A DNA stretch of 13,547 nucleotides from Actinomycetes bacterium (GTDB taxonomy: Bacteria > Actinomycetota > Thermoleophilia > Solirubrobacterales > Solirubrobacteraceae). The stretch covers positions 1 to 13,547 of the forward strand of contig JAEZDB010000049.1 in the NCBI GenBank assembly GCA_023429855.1, given 5' to 3'. The notes beneath the pieces were generated by a model. The model worked only from the letters and a program-made list of their open reading frames with translations. It was not told the origin of the DNA and ran no database searches. How positions within the stretch are numbered: position 1 is the first letter of the stretch; every line of letters starts with the position of its first letter. The translations under genes were made by a program, and so were the position numbers. Shown here piece after piece: positions 1-6,810 of this stretch.

Positions 1-264
1 GCGCTCCTCCTGCAGCCCGCCGTGCGGGCGTCCGCGGAGCAGTGCGCCGACCTCGCCGTGCCGCGGTTTATGCGACCGCCAGTGGCGTGGCGCGCCGGCC
101 GGCCGATCTCGAGCATCCGCTCGCCCAACCTGACGGGCGCCGCCTGCTCGCTGCGCCGAGCAGCGCCGCCGGACGGCCGTTTGCGGGCGTCTGGCGTCGG
201 CGTCAGCGTTCGTCGTGGCCAGTGGACCTGGCAGCTCGCGGCGGTAGGGAACGGCAAAAGATAA
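1..264 (+). CDS. C-terminal end of an unidentified protein (partial)
   Basis: This frame is open from the left edge of the window to a TAA at 262-264. Of the frames here it has the strongest coding signature, with almost every codon ending in G or C, as in the neighbouring genes. The translated tail of about 87 residues is rich in Ala, Arg and Gly and ends with the residues RRGQWTWQLAAVGNGKR. I see no domain motif and do not recognise the family. The next gene starts 25 nt after the stop and has its own promoter-like box, so the two need not be co-transcribed. It could be a chance open frame in GC-rich DNA, and the amino-acid composition is not strongly protein-like, so confidence is limited. 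Confidence 0.35.
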   Translation, partial: ALLLQPAVRASAEQCADLAVPRFMRPPVAWRAGRPISSIRSPNLTGAACSLRRAAPPDGRLRASGVGVSVRRGQWTWQLAAVGNGKR

Positions 265-275
265 GGCTGACCTTC

Positions 276-281
276 TACGAT
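276..281 (+). promoter_or_regulatory. Leaderless-type -10 box of the sugar dehydrogenase gene
   Basis: The sequence TACGAT fits the TAnnnT -10 pattern and lies 8 nt before the GTG start at 290, with no Shine-Dalgarno between. Transcription would begin at or next to the start codon. Similar boxes precede three other genes in the window, at 10253-10248, 10416-10421 and 11162-11167. No clear -35 is visible. Confidence 0.5.
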
Positions 282-289
282 GTCGCGCC

Positions 290-1501
290 GTGCCCCCTGA
301 CACCGCCGACTCAGCCACTCGACCCGCACGCCGCCGGCGGGTCATCGTCGTCGGCGCCGTAGCGATCCTCGTGCTGGCCGCTGTCGGCGCCGCATGGGCG
401 CTGTCGTCGGAAGACATGCCGCAGGGCCCGGAGCCGCTGCCGATGTCGAAGGCCACCGCACCGTCCTTCGCGTCGACCGTGATCGCGCGAGGGTTGGAAG
501 GCCCGGTCTGGGTCGGCAACGCCCCGGGCGACGCGCCCGGCGTGCTCTGGGTCGCGGAGCGCGGTGGCAAACTGCTGCGCCTCAGCGGACCGCGCTTCGC
601 TGCGCGCACGACCTGGGTCGACCTCACGCGCGAGGTCTCGACCGGACCTGAGCAAGGGCTCCTGGGCGTCGCGTTCGCGCCGGACTTCCTGCGGACGCGC
701 AAGGTCGTGCTCTCTCGTACCGACCCTGCCGGGGACTCGCACATCGAGGAGTGGCAGCTCGGCTCGCGGCCTGCGCAGTCCAAACGCCTGCGGACGCTGC
801 TCACGCTCGACCAGCCCTTCCCGAACCACAACGGCGGCCACGTCGAGTTCGGTGCGCACCACACGCTCTACACCGGCTTCGGCGACGGCGGCGGTGCCGG
901 CGACCCGTCGGATTCGGCGCAGGAGCCGAGCCGCCGCCTGGGCAAGATCCTCGCCACCGACCTCAGCAAGCCCGGCACGCCGACGTGGACGAACGTGGCA
1001 ACCGGGTTGCGCAACCCGTGGCGCTTCTGGTTCGACCCGGCCCTCGGTGAGATGTGGATCGGCGACGTCGGCCAGGACCTGGCCGAAGAGGTCAACCGCA
1101 TCCGGCTCGACACCTCGACGCCAAGACCGAACCTCGGGTGGTCGCTCTATGAGGGGTCGGACCGGTTCGATGGCAACCGCGAGATCCGCGGCACACAAGA
1201 CTTGACGTGGCCCGTAGCCAGCTACGACCACGCCGGCGGCCGCTGCTCGATCACGGGCGGCGTGATCTACCGCGGACCGAAGGTGCCGGCGCTGCGCGGC
1301 CGCTACGTGTTTGCCGACTTCTGCACCGGCGAGTTCATGAGCGTGAGGCCTGGCGCCGGCATCACCGCCGACGATCTGCGCCTGGAGACGGCCTCGGTGG
1401 CCCAGCCTGCGCACATCGGGCTCGACGCCGAGGGCGAATTGCTCGTGGCCTCGCTCGACGGCACCTTGTCGCGTCTTGGTCCGCCCGCGGCCGGATCGTG
1501 A
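290..1501 (+). CDS. Membrane-anchored PQQ-dependent sugar dehydrogenase (glucose/sorbosone dehydrogenase family)
   Basis: The protein has 403 aa. Residues 14-17 are basic (RRRR) and 18-38 form one hydrophobic segment, giving a signal anchor or signal peptide; the catalytic part would lie outside the membrane. The rest reads as a six-bladed beta-propeller of the soluble glucose dehydrogenase/sorbosone dehydrogenase family, which oxidises sugar hydroxyls with PQQ as cofactor. Visible family motifs are LLGVAFAPDF (124-133), NHNGGHVEFG (179-188), GFGDGGGAGDP (196-206), GLRNPWRFWFDP (239-250), GEMWIGDVGQDLAEEVNRI (253-271) and GRYVFADFCTGEF (337-349). By family analogy H180 is the catalytic base and R241 a PQQ ligand. 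The GTG start at 290 is chosen because it precedes the signal anchor and follows a TACGAT box; the ATG at 280 runs into a stop within seven codons. The sugar substrate cannot be read from sequence; many actinobacterial members are unassigned. Confidence 0.88.
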   Translation: MPPDTADSATRPARRRRVIVVGAVAILVLAAVGAAWALSSEDMPQGPEPLPMSKATAPSFASTVIARGLEGPVWVGNAPGDAPGVLWVAERGGKLLRLSGPRFAARTTWVDLTREVSTGPEQGLLGVAFAPDFLRTRKVVLSRTDPAGDSHIEEWQLGSRPAQSKRLRTLLTLDQPFPNHNGGHVEFGAHHTLYTGFGDGGGAGDPSDSAQEPSRRLGKILATDLSKPGTPTWTNVATGLRNPWRFWFDPALGEMWIGDVGQDLAEEVNRIRLDTSTPRPNLGWSLYEGSDRFDGNREIRGTQDLTWPVASYDHAGGRCSITGGVIYRGPKVPALRGRYVFADFCTGEFMSVRPGAGITADDLRLETASVAQPAHIGLDAEGELLVASLDGTLSRLGPPAAGS

Positions 1502-1537
1502 CGACTCACGCGATGCCCGTTTCCAGCAGGAACCGCT

Positions 1538-1560
1538 ATTCCGACATGATTGGTCGGAAT
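1538..1560. promoter_or_regulatory. Perfect 8-7-8 dyad, candidate operator of the iron-uptake operon
   Basis: ATTCCGAC (1538-1545) and GTCGGAAT (1553-1560) form a perfect inverted repeat around a 7-nt centre. The dyad ends 17 nt before the lipoprotein start at 1578. It overlaps a possible -10 (CATGAT, 1545-1550) with a weak -35-like TTTCCA at 1520-1525. A site here would block initiation, as expected for metal-dependent repression of an Fe(III) transporter. It does not look like the classical DtxR/IdeR or Fur box that I know, so the regulator (DtxR-, Fur- or Rrf2-like) is left open. Confidence 0.6.
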
Positions 1561-1577
1561 CTGGGAGCCTTGAGGTC

Positions 1578-2600
1578 ATGCTGAGGTCCACCCGGTTCGC
1601 CGTCCTCCCGCTCACGCTGCTGGCCCTCGGGCTGGCGGGCTGCGGTGGCGGCGACGAAGCCAAGGTCGACGAGAACGCCGACCTCGTCGTCTACTCCGGC
1701 CGTTCCGAGGAGCTCGTCGGGCCGCTCATCGAGAAGTTCAAACGCGAGCAGAAGGTCGACGTGTCGGTTCGCTACGGCGACTCGTCGGAGCTCGCCGCGA
1801 TCATCCGCGAAGAGGGCGATCGCTCACCGGCCGACGTATTCTGGGCGCAGGACGCCGGCTCGCTCGACGCTCTCGCCGAGGCCAAGCTGCTGAAGGCGCT
1901 GCCGGCCGCCGTCTCCGAAGACGTGCCGAAGACGTTCAAGGCGGCCGACGGCACGTGGACCGGCACAAGCGCCCGCGCCCGCGTCATCGCGTACGACACG
2001 CGCGTCCTGAAGGTGGCTGACCTCCCGCCGTCGGTGTTCGACCTGACCGACCCGAAGTGGTCGGGCAAAGTCGGTTGGGCGCCCGGAAACGCCTCGTTCC
2101 AGGCGTTCATCACCGCGATGCGCGCCACCGAAGGCGAAGCGAAGACGCGCACCTGGATCCAGGGCATGGTCGACAACAACACGCAGCGCCTGGAGAACAA
2201 CATCGCCATCCGCGACGCGATCAACACCGGCGAGCTGCAGCTCGGCCTGATCAACCACTACTACGTCGCCGAGGCCAAGGCCGAGGACCCGAACTACCCG
2301 GTCGGCGTGTTCTCGCCGCCCGGCGACATCGGCGCCATGGTCAACGTGGCCGGCGTCGGCGCGCTTGCCAGCAGCGACGGCCTGCCGGCAGCTGAGCAGT
2401 TCGCGCGGTACCTGCTCGCGAAGCCCGCGCAGCAGTACTTCGTCGACGAGCTCAAGGAGTACGCGGTGATCCCCGGCTTCCCGACGCCCGACGGCGTGAC
2501 CCCGCTCGACGAGATCAAGCAGCCCACGGGCGTGGACCTTGCGGAGCTCGGGGACCACCAGGGCACGGTCGATCTGCTCCAGGACGCGGGCGTGCTCTAG
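1578..2600 (+). CDS. Fe(III) ABC transporter substrate-binding lipoprotein (FbpA/FutA-like)
   Basis: The protein has 340 aa. Its lipoprotein signal peptide has an Arg-containing n-region, a hydrophobic stretch (8-20) and the lipobox LAGC with the lipidated Cys at residue 22. The mature part is a class of periplasmic-type binding protein used for ferric iron. It begins with LVVYSGRSEELVGPLIEKF (36-54) and carries the paired tyrosines in NHYYV (Y228, Y229) that coordinate Fe(III) in FbpA-type proteins. DVFWAQDAGSLDAL (87-99) and the C-terminal IPGF segment are also family-like. The ATG at 1578 is chosen because it starts the signal peptide and GGGAG (1563-1567) lies 10 nt upstream; an in-frame GTG further upstream at 1476 would add about 34 residues before the signal and overlap the preceding gene. 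It is the first gene of the iron operon, and the permease start codon follows its stop with no gap. Iron is the likely ligand, though related proteins also bind other anions or metals. Confidence 0.92.
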   Translation: MLRSTRFAVLPLTLLALGLAGCGGGDEAKVDENADLVVYSGRSEELVGPLIEKFKREQKVDVSVRYGDSSELAAIIREEGDRSPADVFWAQDAGSLDALAEAKLLKALPAAVSEDVPKTFKAADGTWTGTSARARVIAYDTRVLKVADLPPSVFDLTDPKWSGKVGWAPGNASFQAFITAMRATEGEAKTRTWIQGMVDNNTQRLENNIAIRDAINTGELQLGLINHYYVAEAKAEDPNYPVGVFSPPGDIGAMVNVAGVGALASSDGLPAAEQFARYLLAKPAQQYFVDELKEYAVIPGFPTPDGVTPLDEIKQPTGVDLAELGDHQGTVDLLQDAGVL

Positions 2601-4217
2601 GTGGCGCCCGGGCTGCGCAGCTCAGCCCGCGGGGGCGCGACGTCTTCGCGGGCGCTGCGCCAGATGCCCGTCACGACCCTGCTGGCGATCGGAAGCGCCG
2701 CGCTGGCGCTCCTGCCGCTGCTGTACCTGGCGATAGTGGTCGTGGGCGACCCGCAGGGAGCGCTGCGGCCGTTTGAGCGCGGACGCGTCTGGACGCTGCT
2801 CGTCAACAGCGTCACCCTGGCGGCCGCGGTCACGGTGACTTCGGTCGCCCTCGCGGTCTGCCTGGCCTGGATGATCGAACGCACCGACGTGCCAGGACGC
2901 AGGGTCTGGCGGATCATCAGCGCGTTGCCGCTCGCGCTGCCCAGCTACGTGGCCGCGTACCTGCTGATCTCGTCGATCGGGCCGCGCGGCGAGCTCGTCC
3001 AGGCGCTCGAGCCCCTCACCGGCCTGGAGCGCCTGCCCTCGATCTACGGCTTCACGGCGGCCTGGCTCACGCTGTCGCTCGTGTCGTACCCCTATGTGCT
3101 GCTGCCGGTGGCGGCCGCGCTGCGGGGCATGGACCCGGCCCTCGAAGAGGCGTCGCGCTCGCTCGGGCACGGCCCGCTGCGCACGCTCTGGAGCGTGGTG
3201 CTGCCGCAGCTGCGCCCCTCGATCGGCGTCGGCTCGCTGCTCGTCTCGCTCTACGTGCTCAGCGACTTCGGCGCCGTAGCCCTTTGCCGCTACGACACGT
3301 TTACGCGCGCGATCTTCACGTCGTACAAGGCCTCCTTCGACCGGTCCGGCGCGGCTGGGCTCGCCGTGGCCCTCGTGGTCCTCACGGCCGTGATCGTCGC
3401 GCTCGAACTGCGCACCCGGTCGCGCGGCGACCTTGCCCGCGGTGCCCGCGCGGCGGGCCGGGTGGCAGCTCCGCGCCGGCTTGGGCGCTGGCGCTTGCCC
3501 GGTCTTGCGCTGGTCGTCACGTTGCTGGTCTTCACCGTGGCGCTGCCGGTGGGGACGCTGGTCCTCTGGCTCGTGCGTGCGGCGGGAGCCGACCTCGATC
3601 TCGGCGAACTCGCATCGGCGGCCGGCAATTCCGTGCTGGCCGCGACGCTCGCCGCGGCGGTCGCAAGTGCGATCGTGCTCCCGATCGCGCTGCTGTCCGT
3701 ACGATCGAAGGGCCCCGTGGCGCGCCTGACCGAGGCGGCCACCTACCTCGGGCACGCGCTCCCGGGCATCGTCGTGGCGCTCGCGCTCGTCTTCCTCACG
3801 CTTCGCGCTGTGCCGTTCCTCTACCAAACGCTCGCTGCCCTCGTGCTGGCGCTCAGCCTGCTCTACCTGCCGCAGGCGCTCGGCCCCCAGCGTTCGGCGC
3901 TGCTGCAGATCAGCCCGCGGATCGCCGAGTCGGCGCGCAGCCTCGGGTCGCGGCCTCTGATGCTCGTGTGGCGCGTGCACCTGCCGCTGATGCGACGCGG
4001 TCTGCTCGCCGGCGGCGCGCTCGTCTTCCTCACGGCCGTGAAGGAGCTGCCGGCGACGCTGATCCTCTCGCCGCCGGAGTTCTCGACGCTCTCGACCGAG
4101 ATCTGGGCTGCGACGAGCACGAGCGCCTACGAGGACGCCGCGCTCCCGTCGCTGATCCTGCTGCTCTGCGGGGCGCTGCCGCTCGCGTACTCGGCCTGGC
4201 GGGAGTCGCGGTCGTGA
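2601..4217 (+). CDS. Fe(III) ABC transporter permease, two fused permease domains (FbpB-like)
   Basis: The protein has 538 aa and is largely hydrophobic, with about twelve predicted membrane segments in two halves separated by a basic linker near residues 270-300. Each half contains a permease coupling (EAA-type) loop: EEASRSLGHGPLRTLWSVVL near residue 181 and AESARSLGSRPLMLVWRVHL near residue 441. This doubled layout is the usual form of ferric-iron FbpB/SfuB permeases, so the single polypeptide would form the whole transmembrane channel. The GTG start at 2601 directly abuts the lipoprotein stop TAG (2598-2600). An ATG at 2664 is an alternative that would shorten the N-terminal tail before the first membrane helix. 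The 3' end overlaps the ATPase start by four bases (GTGA), a sign of translational coupling. Confidence 0.92.
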   Translation: MAPGLRSSARGGATSSRALRQMPVTTLLAIGSAALALLPLLYLAIVVVGDPQGALRPFERGRVWTLLVNSVTLAAAVTVTSVALAVCLAWMIERTDVPGRRVWRIISALPLALPSYVAAYLLISSIGPRGELVQALEPLTGLERLPSIYGFTAAWLTLSLVSYPYVLLPVAAALRGMDPALEEASRSLGHGPLRTLWSVVLPQLRPSIGVGSLLVSLYVLSDFGAVALCRYDTFTRAIFTSYKASFDRSGAAGLAVALVVLTAVIVALELRTRSRGDLARGARAAGRVAAPRRLGRWRLPGLALVVTLLVFTVALPVGTLVLWLVRAAGADLDLGELASAAGNSVLAATLAAAVASAIVLPIALLSVRSKGPVARLTEAATYLGHALPGIVVALALVFLTLRAVPFLYQTLAALVLALSLLYLPQALGPQRSALLQISPRIAESARSLGSRPLMLVWRVHLPLMRRGLLAGGALVFLTAVKELPATLILSPPEFSTLSTEIWAATSTSAYEDAALPSLILLLCGALPLAYSAWRESRS

Positions 4218-5335
4218 GCCGCGTCGAACTCCGCGGCATCCAGAAGGCGTTCGACGGGCACCTCGCCGTCGACGTCGCGTCGATGGACCTGCCCGATGGC
4301 GAACTCGTCGTGCTGCTCGGCCCCAGCGGCTGCGGCAAGACGACGCTCCTGCGGATCCTGGCTGGCTTCGAGGTGCCCGACGCGGGCTGCATCACCGTCG
4401 ATGGGGAGCTGCTCACGGGGCCCGGTCGCAACGTCTCGCCGGAGCACCGCGGCATCGGCATGGTTTTCCAAGACCACGCGCTCTTCCCGCACCTGCGGGT
4501 GGCCGACAACATCGCCTACGGGTTGCCCCGCGGCCGCCGGGGGCGGGCCGACCGCGCACGGCGCGTGGCAGAGCTCATCGAGCTCGTCGGCCTCGAGGGC
4601 ATGGAGCGGCGCTACCCGCACGAGCTGTCGGGCGGCCAGCAGCAGCGCGTGGCGCTCGCGCGTGCGATCGCGCCGTCGCCGAAGGTGCTGCTGCTCGATG
4701 AGCCGTTCTCCGGCCTCGATGCCGAGACGCGCGTCCGCGTGCGCGACGAGGTGCGCCGGATCCTGGCGGCAGCCGGGATCACGGCCCTGCTCGTGACCCA
4801 CGACCAGGCCGAGGCGCTCTCGCTCGCGCAGACGCTGCTCGTGATGCGCGGCGGCAAGATCGAGCAGGCCGGGGCGCCGCCGGTGCTCTACCGCGAGCCC
4901 GCCACGCCGTGGGTCGCCGGGTTCCTCGGCGACATCGATCTGCTGCCAGGACTCGTGCGCGACGCGCGCGTGACCTGCGAGCTTGGGACGTTCGCGGCGT
5001 CGGGCGCGCCTGAGGGCGAGGCGGTCGTCGGGTTCCGGCCCGAGGCGCTCGGCGTCAGCGACCCGGGGACCGGTGCCGGCCAGCCCGCGCTGCTGCAGTC
5101 GGCGGAGTTCTTCGGGCACGACCTGGTGCTGCACGTCACCACAGCGTCGGGGACCGACGTACGCGCCCGTTTGATCGGGCCCGCGCTGATCGCCGACGCC
5201 GAACGTTGGGCGTCGGCGCCGGCCGGCACGCCGCTGGAGCTCCAGGTCCTCGGCGACCCGATGGTGTTTGGGCGCGAAAGCACGGGCCCGGTCGCTCCGG
5301 CGACGCCGTCGACGTCACGGCCAGAGCGCGGCTGA
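4214..5335 (+). CDS. Fe(III) ABC transporter ATP-binding protein (FbpC-like)
   Basis: The protein has 373 aa. The nucleotide-binding domain is complete: Walker A GPSGCGKT (36-43), Q-loop Q86, ABC signature LSGGQQQR (138-145), Walker B VLLLDEP (158-164), D-loop SGLDA (166-170) and H-loop His196 in VTHDQAEA. After about residue 235 comes a TOBE-type C-terminal region, as in FbpC, PotA and MalK subunits; it can carry regulatory or substrate-linked functions. It energises the permease encoded just upstream. The start is the GTG at 4214, whose last two bases plus the following A form the permease stop (GTGA overlap). Its own stop overlaps the next gene's ATG (TGATG). Length and motif order are normal for iron/spermidine/maltose-type ATPases; the iron assignment rests on the neighbouring binding protein. 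Confidence 0.93.
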   Translation: MSRVELRGIQKAFDGHLAVDVASMDLPDGELVVLLGPSGCGKTTLLRILAGFEVPDAGCITVDGELLTGPGRNVSPEHRGIGMVFQDHALFPHLRVADNIAYGLPRGRRGRADRARRVAELIELVGLEGMERRYPHELSGGQQQRVALARAIAPSPKVLLLDEPFSGLDAETRVRVRDEVRRILAAAGITALLVTHDQAEALSLAQTLLVMRGGKIEQAGAPPVLYREPATPWVAGFLGDIDLLPGLVRDARVTCELGTFAASGAPEGEAVVGFRPEALGVSDPGTGAGQPALLQSAEFFGHDLVLHVTTASGTDVRARLIGPALIADAERWASAPAGTPLELQVLGDPMVFGRESTGPVAPATPSTSRPERG

Positions 5336-6054
5336 TGCTGGCGGCTGCGCGGGAGGTCGCCGACGAGCTGGCCGCGCTTGCCGACCCCGTCCGCGCTGGG
5401 AACGCGGCGCGCTACTTCAAGACGGGGCCCGGCGAATACGGCGAGGGCGACCGCTTTCTCGGCGTGGCCGTTCCGCAGACGCGCGCCGTCTGCAGGCGCC
5501 ACCGCGGCCTGCCGCTGGAGGGGTTGGCGTCGCTGCTCGACAGCGAGTGGCATGAGCACCGCCTTGCTGCCCTGATCTTGATGGGCGAGCAGTACGAACG
5601 CGGCGACGCCGCCGCCCGCGCCGCGATCTACGACCTCTACCTCCGCAGCACCGACCGCGTCAATAACTGGGATCTCGTCGACACGAGCGCCGGGCGGATC
5701 GTCGGCCCGCACCTCGACGTCGTCGGGACCGCGATCCTCGACGAGTTCGCTGGGTCGTCGCTGTTGTGGGAACGGCGCATCGCCATCATCGCCCCCCTCT
5801 TCCGGATCGCGCGCGGCGAGGCCGACACCACGCTGCACGTGGCGGAGCTGCTCCTGCACGACCCCGAACCGCTCATCCACAAAGCCGTGGGGTGGATGCT
5901 GCGCGAGGTCGGCAAGCGCGTCGACGTGCTGCTGCTCCACGAGTTCCTCGACGAGCACGCCCCAGGCATGCCCGCCGTGATGCTCTCCTACGCGACCGAG
6001 CACCTCACGCCCGAGCAGCGCGCGGCCTATCGCGCGCTGCGCAAGAGCCGGTGA
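5335..6054 (+). CDS. AlkD-like DNA alkylation repair glycosylase
   Basis: The protein has 239 aa, the usual length for the family, and is rich in helical HEAT-like repeats. AlkD enzymes remove N3- and N7-alkylated purines by clamping the DNA backbone without flipping the base. By comparison with the Bacillus cereus enzyme, the key residues appear conserved: W112 and D116 in NNWDLVD (110-116), R148 in LWERRIAI (144-151) and W187 in KAVGWMLREVG (183-193). Translation from the ATG at 5335 is chosen because the ATPase stop and this start share one base (TGATG). An upstream in-frame start would put about 43 low-quality residues inside the ATPase gene. It is the last gene of the iron-transport operon, an unexpected partner. 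Its last 77 or so bases recur in degraded form at 9177-9253. Confidence 0.9.
   Translation: MLAAAREVADELAALADPVRAGNAARYFKTGPGEYGEGDRFLGVAVPQTRAVCRRHRGLPLEGLASLLDSEWHEHRLAALILMGEQYERGDAAARAAIYDLYLRSTDRVNNWDLVDTSAGRIVGPHLDVVGTAILDEFAGSSLLWERRIAIIAPLFRIARGEADTTLHVAELLLHDPEPLIHKAVGWMLREVGKRVDVLLLHEFLDEHAPGMPAVMLSYATEHLTPEQRAAYRALRKSR
5965..6041 (+). repeat. Direct repeat, intact copy (3' end of alkD)
   Basis: This stretch matches 9177-9253 at 66 of 77 positions by hand count, without gaps and in the same orientation. The present copy is inside the intact alkD gene; the other is a gene fragment. The two copies bracket the lower-GC segment with the sigma factor and protease genes. Confidence 0.85.
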
Positions 6055-6084
6055 AGGGCGTGCGAGAGCCTGCCCAACCTTCAC
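6051..6084 (+). repeat. Inverted repeat between alkD and the 39-codon ORF
   Basis: GTGAAGG (6051-6057) and CCTTCAC (6078-6084) are perfect 7-bp arms separated by 20 nt, overlapping the alkD stop codon. No T-run follows, so a simple intrinsic terminator is unlikely. It could be an operator or RNA structure for the downstream genes, or chance. Confidence 0.35.
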
Positions 6085-6087
6085 GCG

Positions 6088-6094
6088 AAAGGGG
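6088..6094 (+). promoter_or_regulatory. Strong Shine-Dalgarno of the 39-codon ORF
   Basis: AAAGGGG lies 7 nt before the ATG at 6102. It supports translation of the small ORF, in contrast to the sigma gene that follows, which has no evident ribosome binding site of its own. Confidence 0.6.
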
Positions 6095-6101
6095 CGTCAG
6101 C

Positions 6102-6221
6102 ATGCACAACGAGGGCGGAGCGAATACGGGCGGTCCCAAGGCTGCGCGCTCCGGTCGCTTGGTGCCTGCTGCGGAGAAGGGCCCAAAATGGAACTTTTCT
6201 CAGGCTCCCGGCGATGAGTAG
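6102..6221 (+). CDS. Small 39-aa protein or leader peptide upstream of the sigma factor gene
   Basis: The ORF encodes 39 residues starting MHNEGGANTGG and ending WNFSQAPGDE. It is polar, rich in Gly, Ala and Lys/Arg, with one Trp, no Cys and no hydrophobic segment, so it is probably cytoplasmic and disordered. Its case rests on a strong Shine-Dalgarno (6088-6094) at ideal spacing and on its position: its TAG ends only four bases before the ATG of the sigma factor gene, which lacks a visible ribosome binding site. Sigma factor translation may therefore depend on ribosomes arriving from this ORF. I do not recognise the peptide. It could be a coupling leader, a small regulator of the sigma factor, or simply a translated leader without function as a peptide. 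Confidence 0.5.
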   Translation: MHNEGGANTGGPKAARSGRLVPAAEKGPKWNFSQAPGDE

Positions 6222-6225
6222 CTAG

Positions 6226-6810
6226 ATGACCAAAGCTTCGGCAACAGAAGCGCGCGCAGCTAGTCTCGACGTCGAACGATGGTTTGGTGAGCACTACGCC
6301 GCCATTCGGCGCTATTTGACTCGCCGTTTGGGCGCCGAAGCGTCGGAGGACGCGGCTGCCGAAGTGTTTGTGCGTGCGCTCAAGAGTCACCGCCGGTTTG
6401 CTGCGCTGAGAAGCCAGAACGAAGGTGCCGTGCCGATTGCATGGCTCTACGGGATTGCCACCAACGTGGTGGGAGACTCACGACGCATCGAACGTCGTCG
6501 CCTGGCGACGATCGAGCGGCTCGCTGCGGAGCGCGTCGCGGAGCCGACGCGGTTCGATCGCCACCAAGCTGAGCTGGATCCGGCGCTGGTAGCCGCGTTG
6601 CGGCGTCTGTCATTCGATCAACGCGATGCGCTTCTCCTGGTTGTCTGGGGCGAACTCTCTTATGAGGAGACCGCGCTAGCGCTAGACGTTCCAGTCGGAA
6701 CCATTCGGTCTCGCATCGGCCGGTCCCGCGAACGTCTCAAGCCCTTCCTTCTCGACCACACGCATGAGCGGCAAACTCAGCCAAGATCGGAGATCTGCGA
6801 TGCGAGATGA
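6226..6810 (+). CDS. RNA polymerase sigma factor, sigma-70 family, ECF-like
   Basis: The protein has 194 aa. Region 2 spans about residues 17-90 and includes FGEHYAAIRRYLTRRLG (20-36), the acidic EDAAAEVFVRALKSH (41-55) and IAWLYGIATNVVGDSRR (71-87). Region 4 spans about 121-172, with the helix-turn-helix in LSYEETALALDVPVGTIRSR (144-163) followed by RSRERL. There are no regions 1.2 or 3, so it is an ECF-type factor that directs RNA polymerase to a small regulon. The ATG at 6226 is four bases after the stop of a small ORF and has no good Shine-Dalgarno. The 3' end overlaps the next gene by 11 nt, a membrane protein that I infer to be its regulator. Codon use is less GC-biased than in the flanking genes. 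The subgroup within ECF cannot be fixed by eye. Confidence 0.9.
   Translation: MTKASATEARAASLDVERWFGEHYAAIRRYLTRRLGAEASEDAAAEVFVRALKSHRRFAALRSQNEGAVPIAWLYGIATNVVGDSRRIERRRLATIERLAAERVAEPTRFDRHQAELDPALVAALRRLSFDQRDALLLVVWGELSYEETALALDVPVGTIRSRIGRSRERLKPFLLDHTHERQTQPRSEICDAR
6789..6792 (+). promoter_or_regulatory. Shine-Dalgarno deciding the start of the membrane protein
   Basis: GGAG lies 7 nt before the ATG at 6800. The alternative upstream ATG at 6764 has no comparable site, so the protein is taken to start at 6800. Confidence 0.6.

Noticed and set aside
311..1663. A long minus-strand frame opposite the sugar dehydrogenase
   Set aside because: Antisense shadow of a gene with clear propeller motifs.
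2622..3980. A 452-codon minus-strand frame opposite the permease
   Set aside because: Extremely Arg/Glu/Gln/His-rich, no hydrophobic core, and fully antisense to a clear permease gene.
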